A stretch of DNA of 7,119 bases, from contig JAZRWQ010000069.1 in assembly GCA_045599805.1 (NCBI GenBank), forward strand, positions 1 through 7,119, in the 5' to 3' direction. The translations under genes and the position numbers were made by a program. The stretch's first letter is position 1. Each line of letters starts with the position of its first letter. The notes beneath the pieces are model-generated. The model made no database searches, was not told where the DNA came from, and saw nothing but the letters and a program-made list of their open reading frames with translations. The stretch is from JAZRWQ01 sp045599805 (lineage in GTDB: Bacteria; Bacillota; Clostridia; Oscillospirales; UMGS1783). Positions 1 to 5,433 of the stretch are shown here, in pieces.

Positions 1-3
1 AAT

Positions 4-23
4 ATGCGTAACCGATTACGCAT
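4..23. promoter_or_regulatory. Putative LacI-family operator upstream of the sugar-acid operon
   Basis: The 20-bp site ATGCGTAACCGATTACGCAT is a palindrome centred on CpG. Nine of ten base pairs match and only C12/A15 break the symmetry. An even-length palindrome with a central CG flanked by AA/TT-type half sites is the usual form of LacI/GalR-family operators, including those of gluconate and KDG regulators. It lies about 30 nt before the first ribosome binding site, so a bound repressor would block the start site or act as a roadblock. The regulator gene and the core promoter are not in the window and probably lie to the left. Confidence 0.6.
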
Positions 24-55
24 TTATGCAAATTTTTATAAAGAGGTAAAATAAA

Positions 56-871
56 TTGGCACAGCTTATAACATTGGATGAGATAAAACAGTTTTCTCCG
101 GGCGCAAGACTTTTGGTGAAGAAGGACACTATTTTTACCCCCTCCGCCAAGGACTTCGCTTCCGAAAAGGGCATAAAGATCGAGTATGAGGATCATGAGA
201 CGGGCGCCTGTGCCTGCCCCAAGGATTCTTTGGAATTACGCCGCGAGGTCATAGATACCTGCCTGTGGCTTGAAAGAATGGGGCTCACCATCGGCACATG
301 GGGTAATGTAAGCCTGCGCCTTAACGATGGTAATATCCTTATAACCCCCTCCAAGGTAGGCTATCATGTTATGAAGCCGGAGGATCTGGTCGTAATGGCG
401 CCCGACGGCAGGATAGTTGACGGGTTCAGGCTTCCCACCAGCGAAAGGGAGCTTCACCGCGGCATTCTGAACCGTCGTCCCGATGTAAACGCTATTGTGC
501 ACAGCCATTCACCCTATGCAATGGCCTGCTGCTGCATTGAGGGCGGCATACCTCCCATGTCCGAGGAAATGGCTCAGCTTATCGGCGGCGGCGTACCCTT
601 ATCCTACCGCTTCGTGCCCTCCGAAAAGCACGTTGAACTGGGTGAGGTCGTAACCGATTCGATAGGCGAATCAAACGCCGTGCTAATAAGAAATCACGGG
701 CCGGTTTGCTGCGGCGCGTCTCTGGCTGAGGCAAAGGTATGCGCGCAGGTAGTGGAAAAGGCCGCCAAGATGTATCTGCATATAAACAATGACAAGCGCA
801 TAATCCCCATCGAGGATAAATGGGTAAAGGCAGGCAGGATATATTTCAAGGAAGGCTACGGCAAAACCTGA
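56..871 (+). CDS. Class II (L-fuculose-phosphate-type) aldolase with extra N-terminal domain
   Basis: The protein (271 aa) is a zinc-dependent class II aldolase of the aldolase/adducin family (FucA, AraD, OtnC relatives). These enzymes cleave or epimerise a phosphorylated sugar, or decarboxylate a sugar-acid phosphate, in the cytoplasm. The catalytic domain covers about residues 57-245. It shows GTWGNVS (80-86), ITPSK (96-100), PTSE with the likely catalytic E130, VHSHS giving zinc ligands H149 and H151, and NHG giving H214. Residues 1-46 are an addition: TPSAKDFASEKGIKI (28-42) resembles the start of EutT-type proteins, and C52/C54 follow it. The start is TTG: GAGG at 43-46 sits 9 nt upstream, an in-frame stop lies at 47-49, and no ATG occurs in frame before residue 75. 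The kinase-like gene follows after 15 nt. The exact substrate is unknown; L-fuculose-1-P aldolase, L-ribulose-5-P epimerase and 3-oxo-tetronate-4-P decarboxylase all share these motifs. Confidence 0.85.
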   Translation: MAQLITLDEIKQFSPGARLLVKKDTIFTPSAKDFASEKGIKIEYEDHETGACACPKDSLELRREVIDTCLWLERMGLTIGTWGNVSLRLNDGNILITPSKVGYHVMKPEDLVVMAPDGRIVDGFRLPTSERELHRGILNRRPDVNAIVHSHSPYAMACCCIEGGIPPMSEEMAQLIGGGVPLSYRFVPSEKHVELGEVVTDSIGESNAVLIRNHGPVCCGASLAEAKVCAQVVEKAAKMYLHINNDKRIIPIEDKWVKAGRIYFKEGYGKT

Positions 872-873
872 TA

Positions 874-879
874 AAGGAG
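874..879 (+). promoter_or_regulatory. Ribosome binding site of the kinase-like gene
   Basis: AAGGAG lies 7 nt before the ATG at 887 and just after the TGA of the aldolase gene. It fixes the start and supports co-translation from one mRNA. Confidence 0.8.
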
Positions 880-886
880 ATTTATT

Positions 887-1906
887 ATGAAAGTAGTAAC
901 AATGGGCGAAATGATGATTCGCTTTATGCCGGCAGGCAACCGCCGCTTTGAGCAGGCGGATACCTTTGAGGCATATTACGGCGGCGATGAAAGCATCGTT
1001 GCAACATCTTTGGCGCGTTTTGGCGCAAACAGCGTTTATCTTACAAAGCTTCCCGAAAATCCCCTGGGCGATATCTGCATACAGAAGCTTCGTATGTACG
1101 GCGTTGATACAAGCCATATTGCAAGAGGCGGCGAGCGCCTCGGCCTTAACTTTTACGAAAACGGCGCTGCCGTTCGTCCCTCGATAGTTATATACGACCG
1201 CAAGCATTCGGCAATCTCCGAGGCAACCGAAAATGACTTCGATTTTGACGAGGTCTTCAAGGATGCCGACTGGTTCCATTTTGCCGGCATCACTCCCGCC
1301 ATAAGCGATGAGGCGGCAGCTCTTACCCTTGCCGCACTTAAAAGTGCCAAGAAATACGGTGTGGCCGTTTCCTGCGACCTTAACTACCGCGCAAAATTAT
1401 GGAGCATCGAGAAGGCAAAATCGGTAATGATCCCGCTTATGCAGTACGTTGACGTATGCATCGGCGGCATTGAGGATGCCGACAGAATGATGGGGCTGGA
1501 ATCCTTAAAGGTACAGCGCGGCGTCTTCAATCACTCCCGCGAGGAATACGAAAAGGCGTTCACCGAATTAAAGGAGCGCTTCGGCTTCAAATATATCTGC
1601 TCCACTTTGCGTGAGGGCGCAAACGCTTCGGAAAACACCTGGGCAGCCCTTTTATACGACGGCGAGAAGTTCTATGAAACCACCCGCTACACCATCCACC
1701 TTGTAGACCGGGGCGGCGGCGGTGCATCCTTCTCCGCGGCATTCATCTTCGGCATACTTTCCGGTTGGGATATCGAAAAGACCGGCGAATTCGCCGTTGC
1801 CGCATCATCCTTAAAGCAAACTATTTTAGGCGACTATAACCTTGTAAACCTTGACGAAGCCTTAACCCTAATGGAAGGTAAAGGCTCCGGCAGAGTACAG
1901 AGATAA
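887..1906 (+). CDS. PfkB-family 2-keto-3-deoxygluconate kinase homologue, catalytic residues lost
   Basis: The protein (339 aa, normal family length) is a ribokinase-fold homologue of clostridial KDG kinase, which phosphorylates KDG to KDPG. Family features seen are MGEMMIRFMP at the N-terminus, YGG (31-33), YDRKHSAISEA (103-113), WFHFAGITPAIS (129-140), DLNYRAKLW (164-172), VDR (273-275) and the clostridial-style tail GSGRVQR. Three key sites differ from what I recall of active relatives. The usual GGAEAN/GGGEAN is GGDESI (I37 for Asn). The usual GNEED is GGIED (G194 for Asn, I195 for Glu). The usual GGGDSF is GGGASF, with A280 (GCA at 1724-1726) in place of the catalytic base Asp. The glycine anion hole and the sugar-acid side of the pocket look kept. 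The frame is uninterrupted, so this is not an ordinary pseudogene. It may be a pseudokinase, a ligand sensor or an enzyme with changed chemistry. KDG kinase ancestry is likely; activity is doubtful. Confidence 0.82.
   Translation: MKVVTMGEMMIRFMPAGNRRFEQADTFEAYYGGDESIVATSLARFGANSVYLTKLPENPLGDICIQKLRMYGVDTSHIARGGERLGLNFYENGAAVRPSIVIYDRKHSAISEATENDFDFDEVFKDADWFHFAGITPAISDEAAALTLAALKSAKKYGVAVSCDLNYRAKLWSIEKAKSVMIPLMQYVDVCIGGIEDADRMMGLESLKVQRGVFNHSREEYEKAFTELKERFGFKYICSTLREGANASENTWAALLYDGEKFYETTRYTIHLVDRGGGGASFSAAFIFGILSGWDIEKTGEFAVAASSLKQTILGDYNLVNLDEALTLMEGKGSGRVQR
1880..1906 (+). repeat. 27-bp direct repeat, left copy (end of kinase gene)
   Basis: The last nine codons of the kinase-like gene (KGSGRVQR plus TAA) are repeated without any mismatch at 2064-2090, 184 nt downstream. 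Weaker similarity (6 of 9 bases, including an in-frame ATG) extends upstream to 1871/2055. The two copies diverge at the base after the stop codon. Because the encoded tail is typical of KDG kinases, this end is native, and the repeat arose by duplication rather than by chance. Confidence 0.95.
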
Positions 1907-2063
1907 CAAGTAAAACAAACGATTCCGAACGCATTTCCCCATTACTCCCGAAAATCAGCATAGCTGACTTTCGGGAAAAGGAGAAATGACCGTTACGGCA
2001 TAAGGAACGGCGAATGCAGTTCCGAATGAGCCGTCCGACGGACATTTCGACGCAATGCAGGGG
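1907..2063. mobile_element. Putative 157-bp non-coding insertion between duplicated gene ends
   Basis: This stretch separates the two 27-bp repeats and is the only long gap in an otherwise tightly packed operon. Removing one repeat plus the insert leaves kinase stop, then AAGGAG, then the next ATG, with the same spacing as the other junctions. No gene for a transposase or integrase is present. It holds a strong hairpin (1946-1976), smaller inverted repeats, and 7-bp internal direct repeats (TTCCGAA at 1923 and 2020; AATGCAG at 2013 and 2054). No clear terminal inverted repeats were found. It could be a MITE-like or intergenic repeat element, an att-type scar of a lost element, or a local rearrangement. 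A short reading frame (2004-2090) is open into the repeated tail but has no ribosome binding site. Confidence 0.5.
1946..1976 (+). other. Stem-loop in the insert
   Basis: TCCCGAAAATCAGC (1946-1959) pairs with GCTGACTTTCGGGA (1963-1976) around the loop ATA: 13 of 14 positions pair, with one A/C mismatch. CATTTC (1932-1937) and GAAATG (1983-1988) can add an outer 6-bp stem. There is no T-run on either strand, so it is not a standard intrinsic terminator. In the mRNA it may act in stability, processing or as part of a repeat-element fold. Confidence 0.6.
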
Positions 2064-2090
2064 AAAGGCTCCGGCAGAGTACAGAGATAA
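2064..2090 (+). repeat. 27-bp direct repeat, right copy
   Basis: This is an exact copy of 1880-1906. Its final AA runs directly into the AAGGAG of the next gene (2089-2094). The copy lies outside the kinase gene and has no obvious role of its own beyond marking the right border of the insert. Confidence 0.95.
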
Positions 2091-2094
2091 AGGA
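2089..2094 (+). promoter_or_regulatory. Ribosome binding site of the YhcH/YiaL gene
   Basis: AAGGAG overlaps the right end of the 27-bp repeat and lies 8 nt before the ATG at 2103. In the presumed ancestral arrangement it overlapped the stop codon of the kinase gene. Confidence 0.75.
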
Positions 2095-2102
2095 GATATA
2101 TC

Positions 2103-2555
2103 ATGGTAGTAGATAACATAAATAACCGCGCGCTTTATTACGGGCTTGGCGAAGATTACAAAATCGCTCTCGACTGGCTCTCACAGTATAAGGACGAAAA
2201 TCCCAAGAATGAGGACGTTATCATTCCCGGCACGGATATTTTAGTTCGCATCCGCCCCTGCAATACCAAGCCGGAGAGCGAATGCCCCTTTGAATCGCAC
2301 AAAGACTACATAGACATCCACTATGTTGCCGCAGGCATCGAGGGTATAGGCTATGCCGAGGATATGCTTTTAAATAAGGTAAGCTACGATGAAAAGGCGG
2401 ATGCTTATCTGCTTACCGGCAAGGGCGACGTTGTTACCCTGCCCACCGGATATTTCATGATAACCATGCCGCAGGACGCGCATCAGCCCTGCGTTGCCGT
2501 TAATAATGAACCCTGCTTCATAAACAAACTTATAGTAAAAATAAAGGTAAAGTGA
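2103..2555 (+). CDS. YhcH/YjgK/YiaL (DUF386) cupin protein
   Basis: The protein (150 aa, full length for the family) belongs to the small single-domain beta-barrel family of YhcH (NanQ), YiaL and EbgC. Members are encoded with sugar-acid, sialic acid or beta-galactoside genes and are thought to act on sugar anomers or as accessory proteins; their chemistry is mostly undefined. Seen here are ESHKDYIDIHYV (64-75), a likely metal site of E64, H66 and H73, the later MPQDAHQP (122-129) with H127, and a closing strand NKLIVKIKVK (141-150). No signal peptide or membrane segment is present, so it is cytoplasmic. It follows the insert and is 10 nt from the KDPG-type aldolase gene. In this context it most likely helps process a sugar or uronate intermediate, possibly as a mutarotase. 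The family call is firm and the function is open. Confidence 0.88.
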   Translation: MVVDNINNRALYYGLGEDYKIALDWLSQYKDENPKNEDVIIPGTDILVRIRPCNTKPESECPFESHKDYIDIHYVAAGIEGIGYAEDMLLNKVSYDEKADAYLLTGKGDVVTLPTGYFMITMPQDAHQPCVAVNNEPCFINKLIVKIKVK

Positions 2556-2565
2556 GGATATAAAA

Positions 2566-3249
2566 ATGTTTGATCTCGGATATGAAAGCTTAAAAGAATA
2601 TGCCATTCGCCGCACCAAGGAAACCGGTGTGCTGCCCTGCATAAAGCTGCATAAAAAGGACGATTGGATCGCCTATGCGCAGGCAATGTACGACGGCGGC
2701 GCAAGAGCCGTTGAGGTTACAATGACTACTCCCTACGCTTTAGAGGCGATCGAGGCCATCTCTTCTCATTTCGGCAAGGAAATGCTCGTTGCCGCAGGCA
2801 CCGTTCTGGATGCCGCTACCGCAAGAGAGGTTATACTTCACGGCGGTTCCATCCTTGTAAATCCCTGCATTGTTGACGATGTTTTAGACGTTGCGAACCG
2901 TTATCAGGTGCCCATTTACAGCGGCGCATTCACCGCGACCGAGGTATTCACCGCAATGCGCAAGGGCGCGTCCATGGTAAAGATTTTCCCCGGCGGACTT
3001 GGCGGCGCAAAATACATGACCAACCTTAAAATGGTATTCCCCGAAGTAAATCTCATCCCCTCCGGCGGCATAAATCTCGATAACTGCGCCGAATTCATAA
3101 AGTGCGGCGCCTGCGCCGTTTCCGGTGCGCGCACCTTCATGAACTTCGACATGATAGAAAAAGAGGGACTGGGCTGGATAACCAAGCAGGTTTCCTCCTT
3201 CATCAATGTAGTTGCCGAAGCTAAAAAAGAAGTTAATATGATACCTTAA
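2566..3249 (+). CDS. KDPG/KHG-type 2-keto-3-deoxy acid aldolase, variant phosphate loop
   Basis: The protein (227 aa) is a class I TIM-barrel aldolase of the Eda family, which cleaves KDPG to pyruvate and glyceraldehyde-3-P, or KHG to pyruvate and glyoxylate. The Schiff-base lysine is K139 in MVKIFPGG, the catalytic glutamate is E50 in VEVTMTTP, and AAGTVLD (76-82) and IPSGGI (164-169) match the family. Several sites differ from the usual form: NPCIVD (99-104) for the SPGL-type segment, YSGAFTATE (118-126) for PGxxTPTE, and VSGART (185-190, DNA 3118-3135) where the phosphate-binding GVGS or GGS normally lies. The start is ATG at 2566, with GAGG at 2554-2557 overlapping the stop codon of the gene before. 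The dehydrogenase gene follows after 12 nt. The changed loop raises the chance of a different or non-phosphorylated keto-deoxy acid substrate. The aldolase fold is sure; the substrate is not. Confidence 0.85.
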   Translation: MFDLGYESLKEYAIRRTKETGVLPCIKLHKKDDWIAYAQAMYDGGARAVEVTMTTPYALEAIEAISSHFGKEMLVAAGTVLDAATAREVILHGGSILVNPCIVDDVLDVANRYQVPIYSGAFTATEVFTAMRKGASMVKIFPGGLGGAKYMTNLKMVFPEVNLIPSGGINLDNCAEFIKCGACAVSGARTFMNFDMIEKEGLGWITKQVSSFINVVAEAKKEVNMIP

Positions 3250-3254
3250 AGGAG
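3248..3254 (+). promoter_or_regulatory. Ribosome binding site of the dehydrogenase gene
   Basis: AAAGGAG overlaps the last two bases of the aldolase stop codon and lies 7 nt before the ATG at 3262, which indicates translational coupling. Confidence 0.75.
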
Positions 3255-3261
3255 TATTATT

Positions 3262-4254
3262 ATGGGAAAAGTAGCTATAATAGGCAAACAGCAGCCGCGC
3301 TTCATCCGTGAAGCAATGGAAAAATTCATAAACGAATCGGGGCACGAGGCAGTGCTTCTCGATATGCCCACCCGCAACACCGCCGACTGGAAGGAAGCAT
3401 TAAAGGGCTACAACGTAATCATCTCGGCAGGCGAAAAGATCCCCGGCGAAACCATTGAATATCTTAAAGATGATTTAAAGCTTCTGTCCCGTTTCGGCGT
3501 AGGCACCGATGAAATGGATTACCCCACCGCCATAAAAAACGGCGTGGCTATCTGCAACGCCGCAGGCTCCTTTAACCGCCCCGTTGCCGAATGTGCCTTA
3601 ACGCTCATGCTGTGCATTTTGCGCAACATCGTTCCCGGCAACGAAGAGGTACATAACTGCGACTGGTCAAGATTTCTGGAATCCCGCAACGGCGTTCAGC
3701 TTTACGGCAAAACCGTAGGACTGATAGGCTTCGGCGGCATTCCCCAGACTCTTGCCAAGATGCTTTACGGCTTTGAATGCCGCGTTATCGCCTACGATCC
3801 CTTCTTCAATAAAGAGGTTGGCGATAAATATAACGTAGAAAGCGTTGATATGGAAACCCTTATAAAGGAATCCGATGTTATAAGCCTCCATTGCCCCTGC
3901 AACGATGAAACGAGAGACATGGTGAACATGGAATTCTTAAAGAAGATGAAGCCCACCGCCATACTCATCAATACCGGCAGAGGCGCCCTTATCGTTGAAG
4001 AGGACCTTGCCTATGCCTTAAAGAACGGCATCATAGCCGGCGCAGGGCTTGACGTGCTGAGAAACGAGCCGGTCGTTCCCGAATGTCCCTTCCTTGATAT
4101 CAAGAACTGCATCCTGGAGCCGCACATCGGCGCCAACACCAACGATGCCGTTATGAATGCAGGAATGTTTGCCGCACGCAACGCCGTAGACTTCCTTGAC
4201 GGCAGAGAGGTCAAAACCATCCTCAACCCCGAATACAAAAACTACGTAAAGTAA
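3262..4254 (+). CDS. D-isomer-specific 2-hydroxyacid dehydrogenase (SerA/GhrB-like)
   Basis: The protein (330 aa) is an NAD-dependent oxidoreductase of the family of D-3-phosphoglycerate, glyoxylate and D-lactate dehydrogenases. It interconverts a 2-keto acid and a 2-hydroxy acid in the cytoplasm. The substrate domain includes LLSRFGVGTDEMD (74-86). The Rossmann domain starts at YGKTVGLIGFGGIPQ (148-162), with D179 at the end of the second strand favouring NAD over NADP. The catalytic triad is R240 (NTGRG), E269 (NEP) and H288 (EPHIG). The cofactor loop reads GFGGIP, with Pro161 where the third Gly of GxGxxG is usual, which is odd. No ACT or ASB regulatory domain is present, so it is not a typical biosynthetic SerA. 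It is the last gene of the operon and a hairpin terminator follows. It may reduce a keto acid or oxidise a hydroxy acid made by the aldolases; the substrate cannot be told from sequence. Confidence 0.85.
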   Translation: MGKVAIIGKQQPRFIREAMEKFINESGHEAVLLDMPTRNTADWKEALKGYNVIISAGEKIPGETIEYLKDDLKLLSRFGVGTDEMDYPTAIKNGVAICNAAGSFNRPVAECALTLMLCILRNIVPGNEEVHNCDWSRFLESRNGVQLYGKTVGLIGFGGIPQTLAKMLYGFECRVIAYDPFFNKEVGDKYNVESVDMETLIKESDVISLHCPCNDETRDMVNMEFLKKMKPTAILINTGRGALIVEEDLAYALKNGIIAGAGLDVLRNEPVVPECPFLDIKNCILEPHIGANTNDAVMNAGMFAARNAVDFLDGREVKTILNPEYKNYVK

Positions 4255-4266
4255 AATCAGCTTATA

Positions 4267-4301
4267 AAAATATCCCGTCATAAATTATGACGGGATATTT
4301 T
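4267..4301. terminator. Bidirectional-looking hairpin terminator of the operon
   Basis: AAAATATCCCGTCATAA (4267-4283) and its exact reverse complement (4285-4301) form a 17-bp perfect inverted repeat around one base. In RNA the innermost pairs would open into a small loop. The stem begins 12 nt after the dehydrogenase stop codon and ends in TTTT, with a matching A-run on the other side, so it could also work on the opposite strand. Confidence 0.85.
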
Positions 4302-4341
4302 AGCGTTTGTGAAAATAAGTAAGAATTTTTTTACGGTTTCC

Positions 4342-4371
4342 TTGACTTTTTCGAATCTGTTTTGATAGAAT
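4342..4371 (+). promoter_or_regulatory. SigA-type promoter of the membrane protein gene
   Basis: TTGACT (4342-4347) and TAGAAT (4366-4371) are separated by 18 nt. The predicted RNA start (about 4378) falls only about 13 nt before the ATG at 4391, so the leader would be very short and begin almost at the ribosome binding site. Confidence 0.65.
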
Positions 4372-4390
4372 AAAAACAGAGGTGATTTTT

Positions 4391-5419
4391 ATGACAAAAA
4401 AAGAGAAAAAGACAAAACTGATTTCAGCACTCATCATTCTGATTCTTGCCGTTTCCCTTTGCGCCGTATTATTACCTGAAATAATACTGCTTGTAAAAGA
4501 GGCGGGCATCCTGCATACCGTGAAAGCCGATTTCGGGCTCGGCGCGCAGTCGGAGTATATGTATAAAACCGATGTACTGAAGCTTGTGCTTTTCGGCATT
4601 GGCGCGGTTTTGATTCTTGTGATACTTATTATGCTTGCCCTTAAAAAGACGGCGGCAAAAAAGCTAATTATCCCTGCCGTTATAATAGCCGCGGCATTTA
4701 TCGTGCTTGCCCTCATCGTCTTTATCCCCAAATCAAAACCCACTGCCGATATCGAAGATAAAAACGCCATCGTTTTCAAAGCGACCGATGCCGCCTGCAA
4801 GGAGGCGGAAAGCTACGGAAAGGTTTTTGCCGTGTCAAAGTCTGATATGTGGTATTCGCTTGGCAGATCAAAGGATAAAACCGGCTGCCATTTTATCGTC
4901 AGCGAGGTGAATTCCGATATCATAAGGATATGCGGCTATGAAGAATTTAACATATACGAGCGCGGCGTTGATATTGCCCATACGCCTTTGCCCGTTATCC
5001 TTACCGAGGCTTACGCAGAAAAGCTCGGCTGGGAAAAGGGACAGACGATAAATGATGTGTATTTCATGACGGATACTGAACTTGACTTTGTCGATTATGA
5101 CGACGGCTCGCAGGAGGCTCTCGTAAAGGACGCGCCCTATTCATTCGATGTATCGGTCGTTGATATACTTAAGGCAGGGGAAAGGTATCCCGTGCTTTCG
5201 GGCAGTCCCATCAGTGCCGATACCGTATTCCCCGAGGTAAAGGAGGGCGACCTTGCCGTGTTATGCCCCGAGATGTACTATGAGGGCGAAAAAGTTATCG
5301 GCAAGTCCGCCGTGTCGGAATCTTCTCCCGAAATGTGCATCGTGGCTGTAAATGATAATGCCGCCTTTGAGAAGCTGTCAGCGCTTACCGAAGCGAAAAA
5401 GCTTTCCGAACTTTACTAA
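4391..5419 (+). CDS. Membrane-anchored protein of unknown function
   Basis: I do not recognise a family. The protein (342 aa) has a Lys-rich N-terminus (KKEKKTK), three likely membrane helices (about residues 10-34, 63-84 and 92-112) and a soluble C-terminal domain (about 117-342) rich in Asp, Glu and Tyr. The Lys-rich segment KKTAAKK (85-91) between helices 2 and 3 fits the positive-inside rule. This places the N-terminus inside and the C-terminal domain outside the cell. ATG at 4391 is chosen over an in-frame GTG at 4382 because the GTG is inside the ribosome binding site AGAGGTGA (4378-4385). The gene has its own promoter and terminator and converges with trmO, so it seems to be a single-gene unit with no link to the operon. 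Nothing in it points to an enzyme. Confidence 0.8.
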   Translation: MTKKEKKTKLISALIILILAVSLCAVLLPEIILLVKEAGILHTVKADFGLGAQSEYMYKTDVLKLVLFGIGAVLILVILIMLALKKTAAKKLIIPAVIIAAAFIVLALIVFIPKSKPTADIEDKNAIVFKATDAACKEAESYGKVFAVSKSDMWYSLGRSKDKTGCHFIVSEVNSDIIRICGYEEFNIYERGVDIAHTPLPVILTEAYAEKLGWEKGQTINDVYFMTDTELDFVDYDDGSQEALVKDAPYSFDVSVVDILKAGERYPVLSGSPISADTVFPEVKEGDLAVLCPEMYYEGEKVIGKSAVSESSPEMCIVAVNDNAAFEKLSALTEAKKLSELY

Positions 5420-5433
5420 TATCAGACACAAAC

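Noticed and set aside
37..42. TATAAA as a -10 box for the operon
   Set aside because: RNA would start after the ribosome binding site of the first gene and no -35 element is at the right distance; the promoter is more likely left of the window.
649..659. An 11-nt match to the operator core (CGTAACCGATT) inside the first gene
   Set aside because: The right half-site is not preserved, so there is no palindrome, and the codons (V-T-D in a normal family segment) explain it.
683..1279. 198-codon open frame on the minus strand across the first two genes
   Set aside because: It overlaps two well-supported genes, spans their junction, has no family motifs and no fitting ribosome binding site.
1986..2003. 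Tiny frame MTVTA in the insert after an AAGGAG-like sequence
   Set aside because: The spacer to ATG is only 2 nt and the frame is five codons long, so translation is unlikely.
1934..2066. Pairing of TTTCCCC (1934-1940) with GGGGAAA (2060-2066) as terminal inverted repeats of the insert
   Set aside because: Only 7 bp, not at the left border, partly inside the 27-bp repeat, and it competes with the stem 1932-1937/1983-1988.
2884..3345. 153-codon minus-strand open frame over the aldolase and dehydrogenase genes
   Set aside because: It is a shadow of conserved coding sequence on the plus strand, with no promoter or motif support.
4382..4390. GTG at 4382 as start of the membrane protein
   Set aside because: The GTG is part of the ribosome binding site AGAGGTGA itself; ATG at 4391 has proper spacing.
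4300..4800. 166-codon minus-strand open frame over the membrane protein gene
   Set aside because: It is antisense to a gene with clear promoter, ribosome binding site and helices; its sequence is a low-complexity Ala/Ser/Ile mix.
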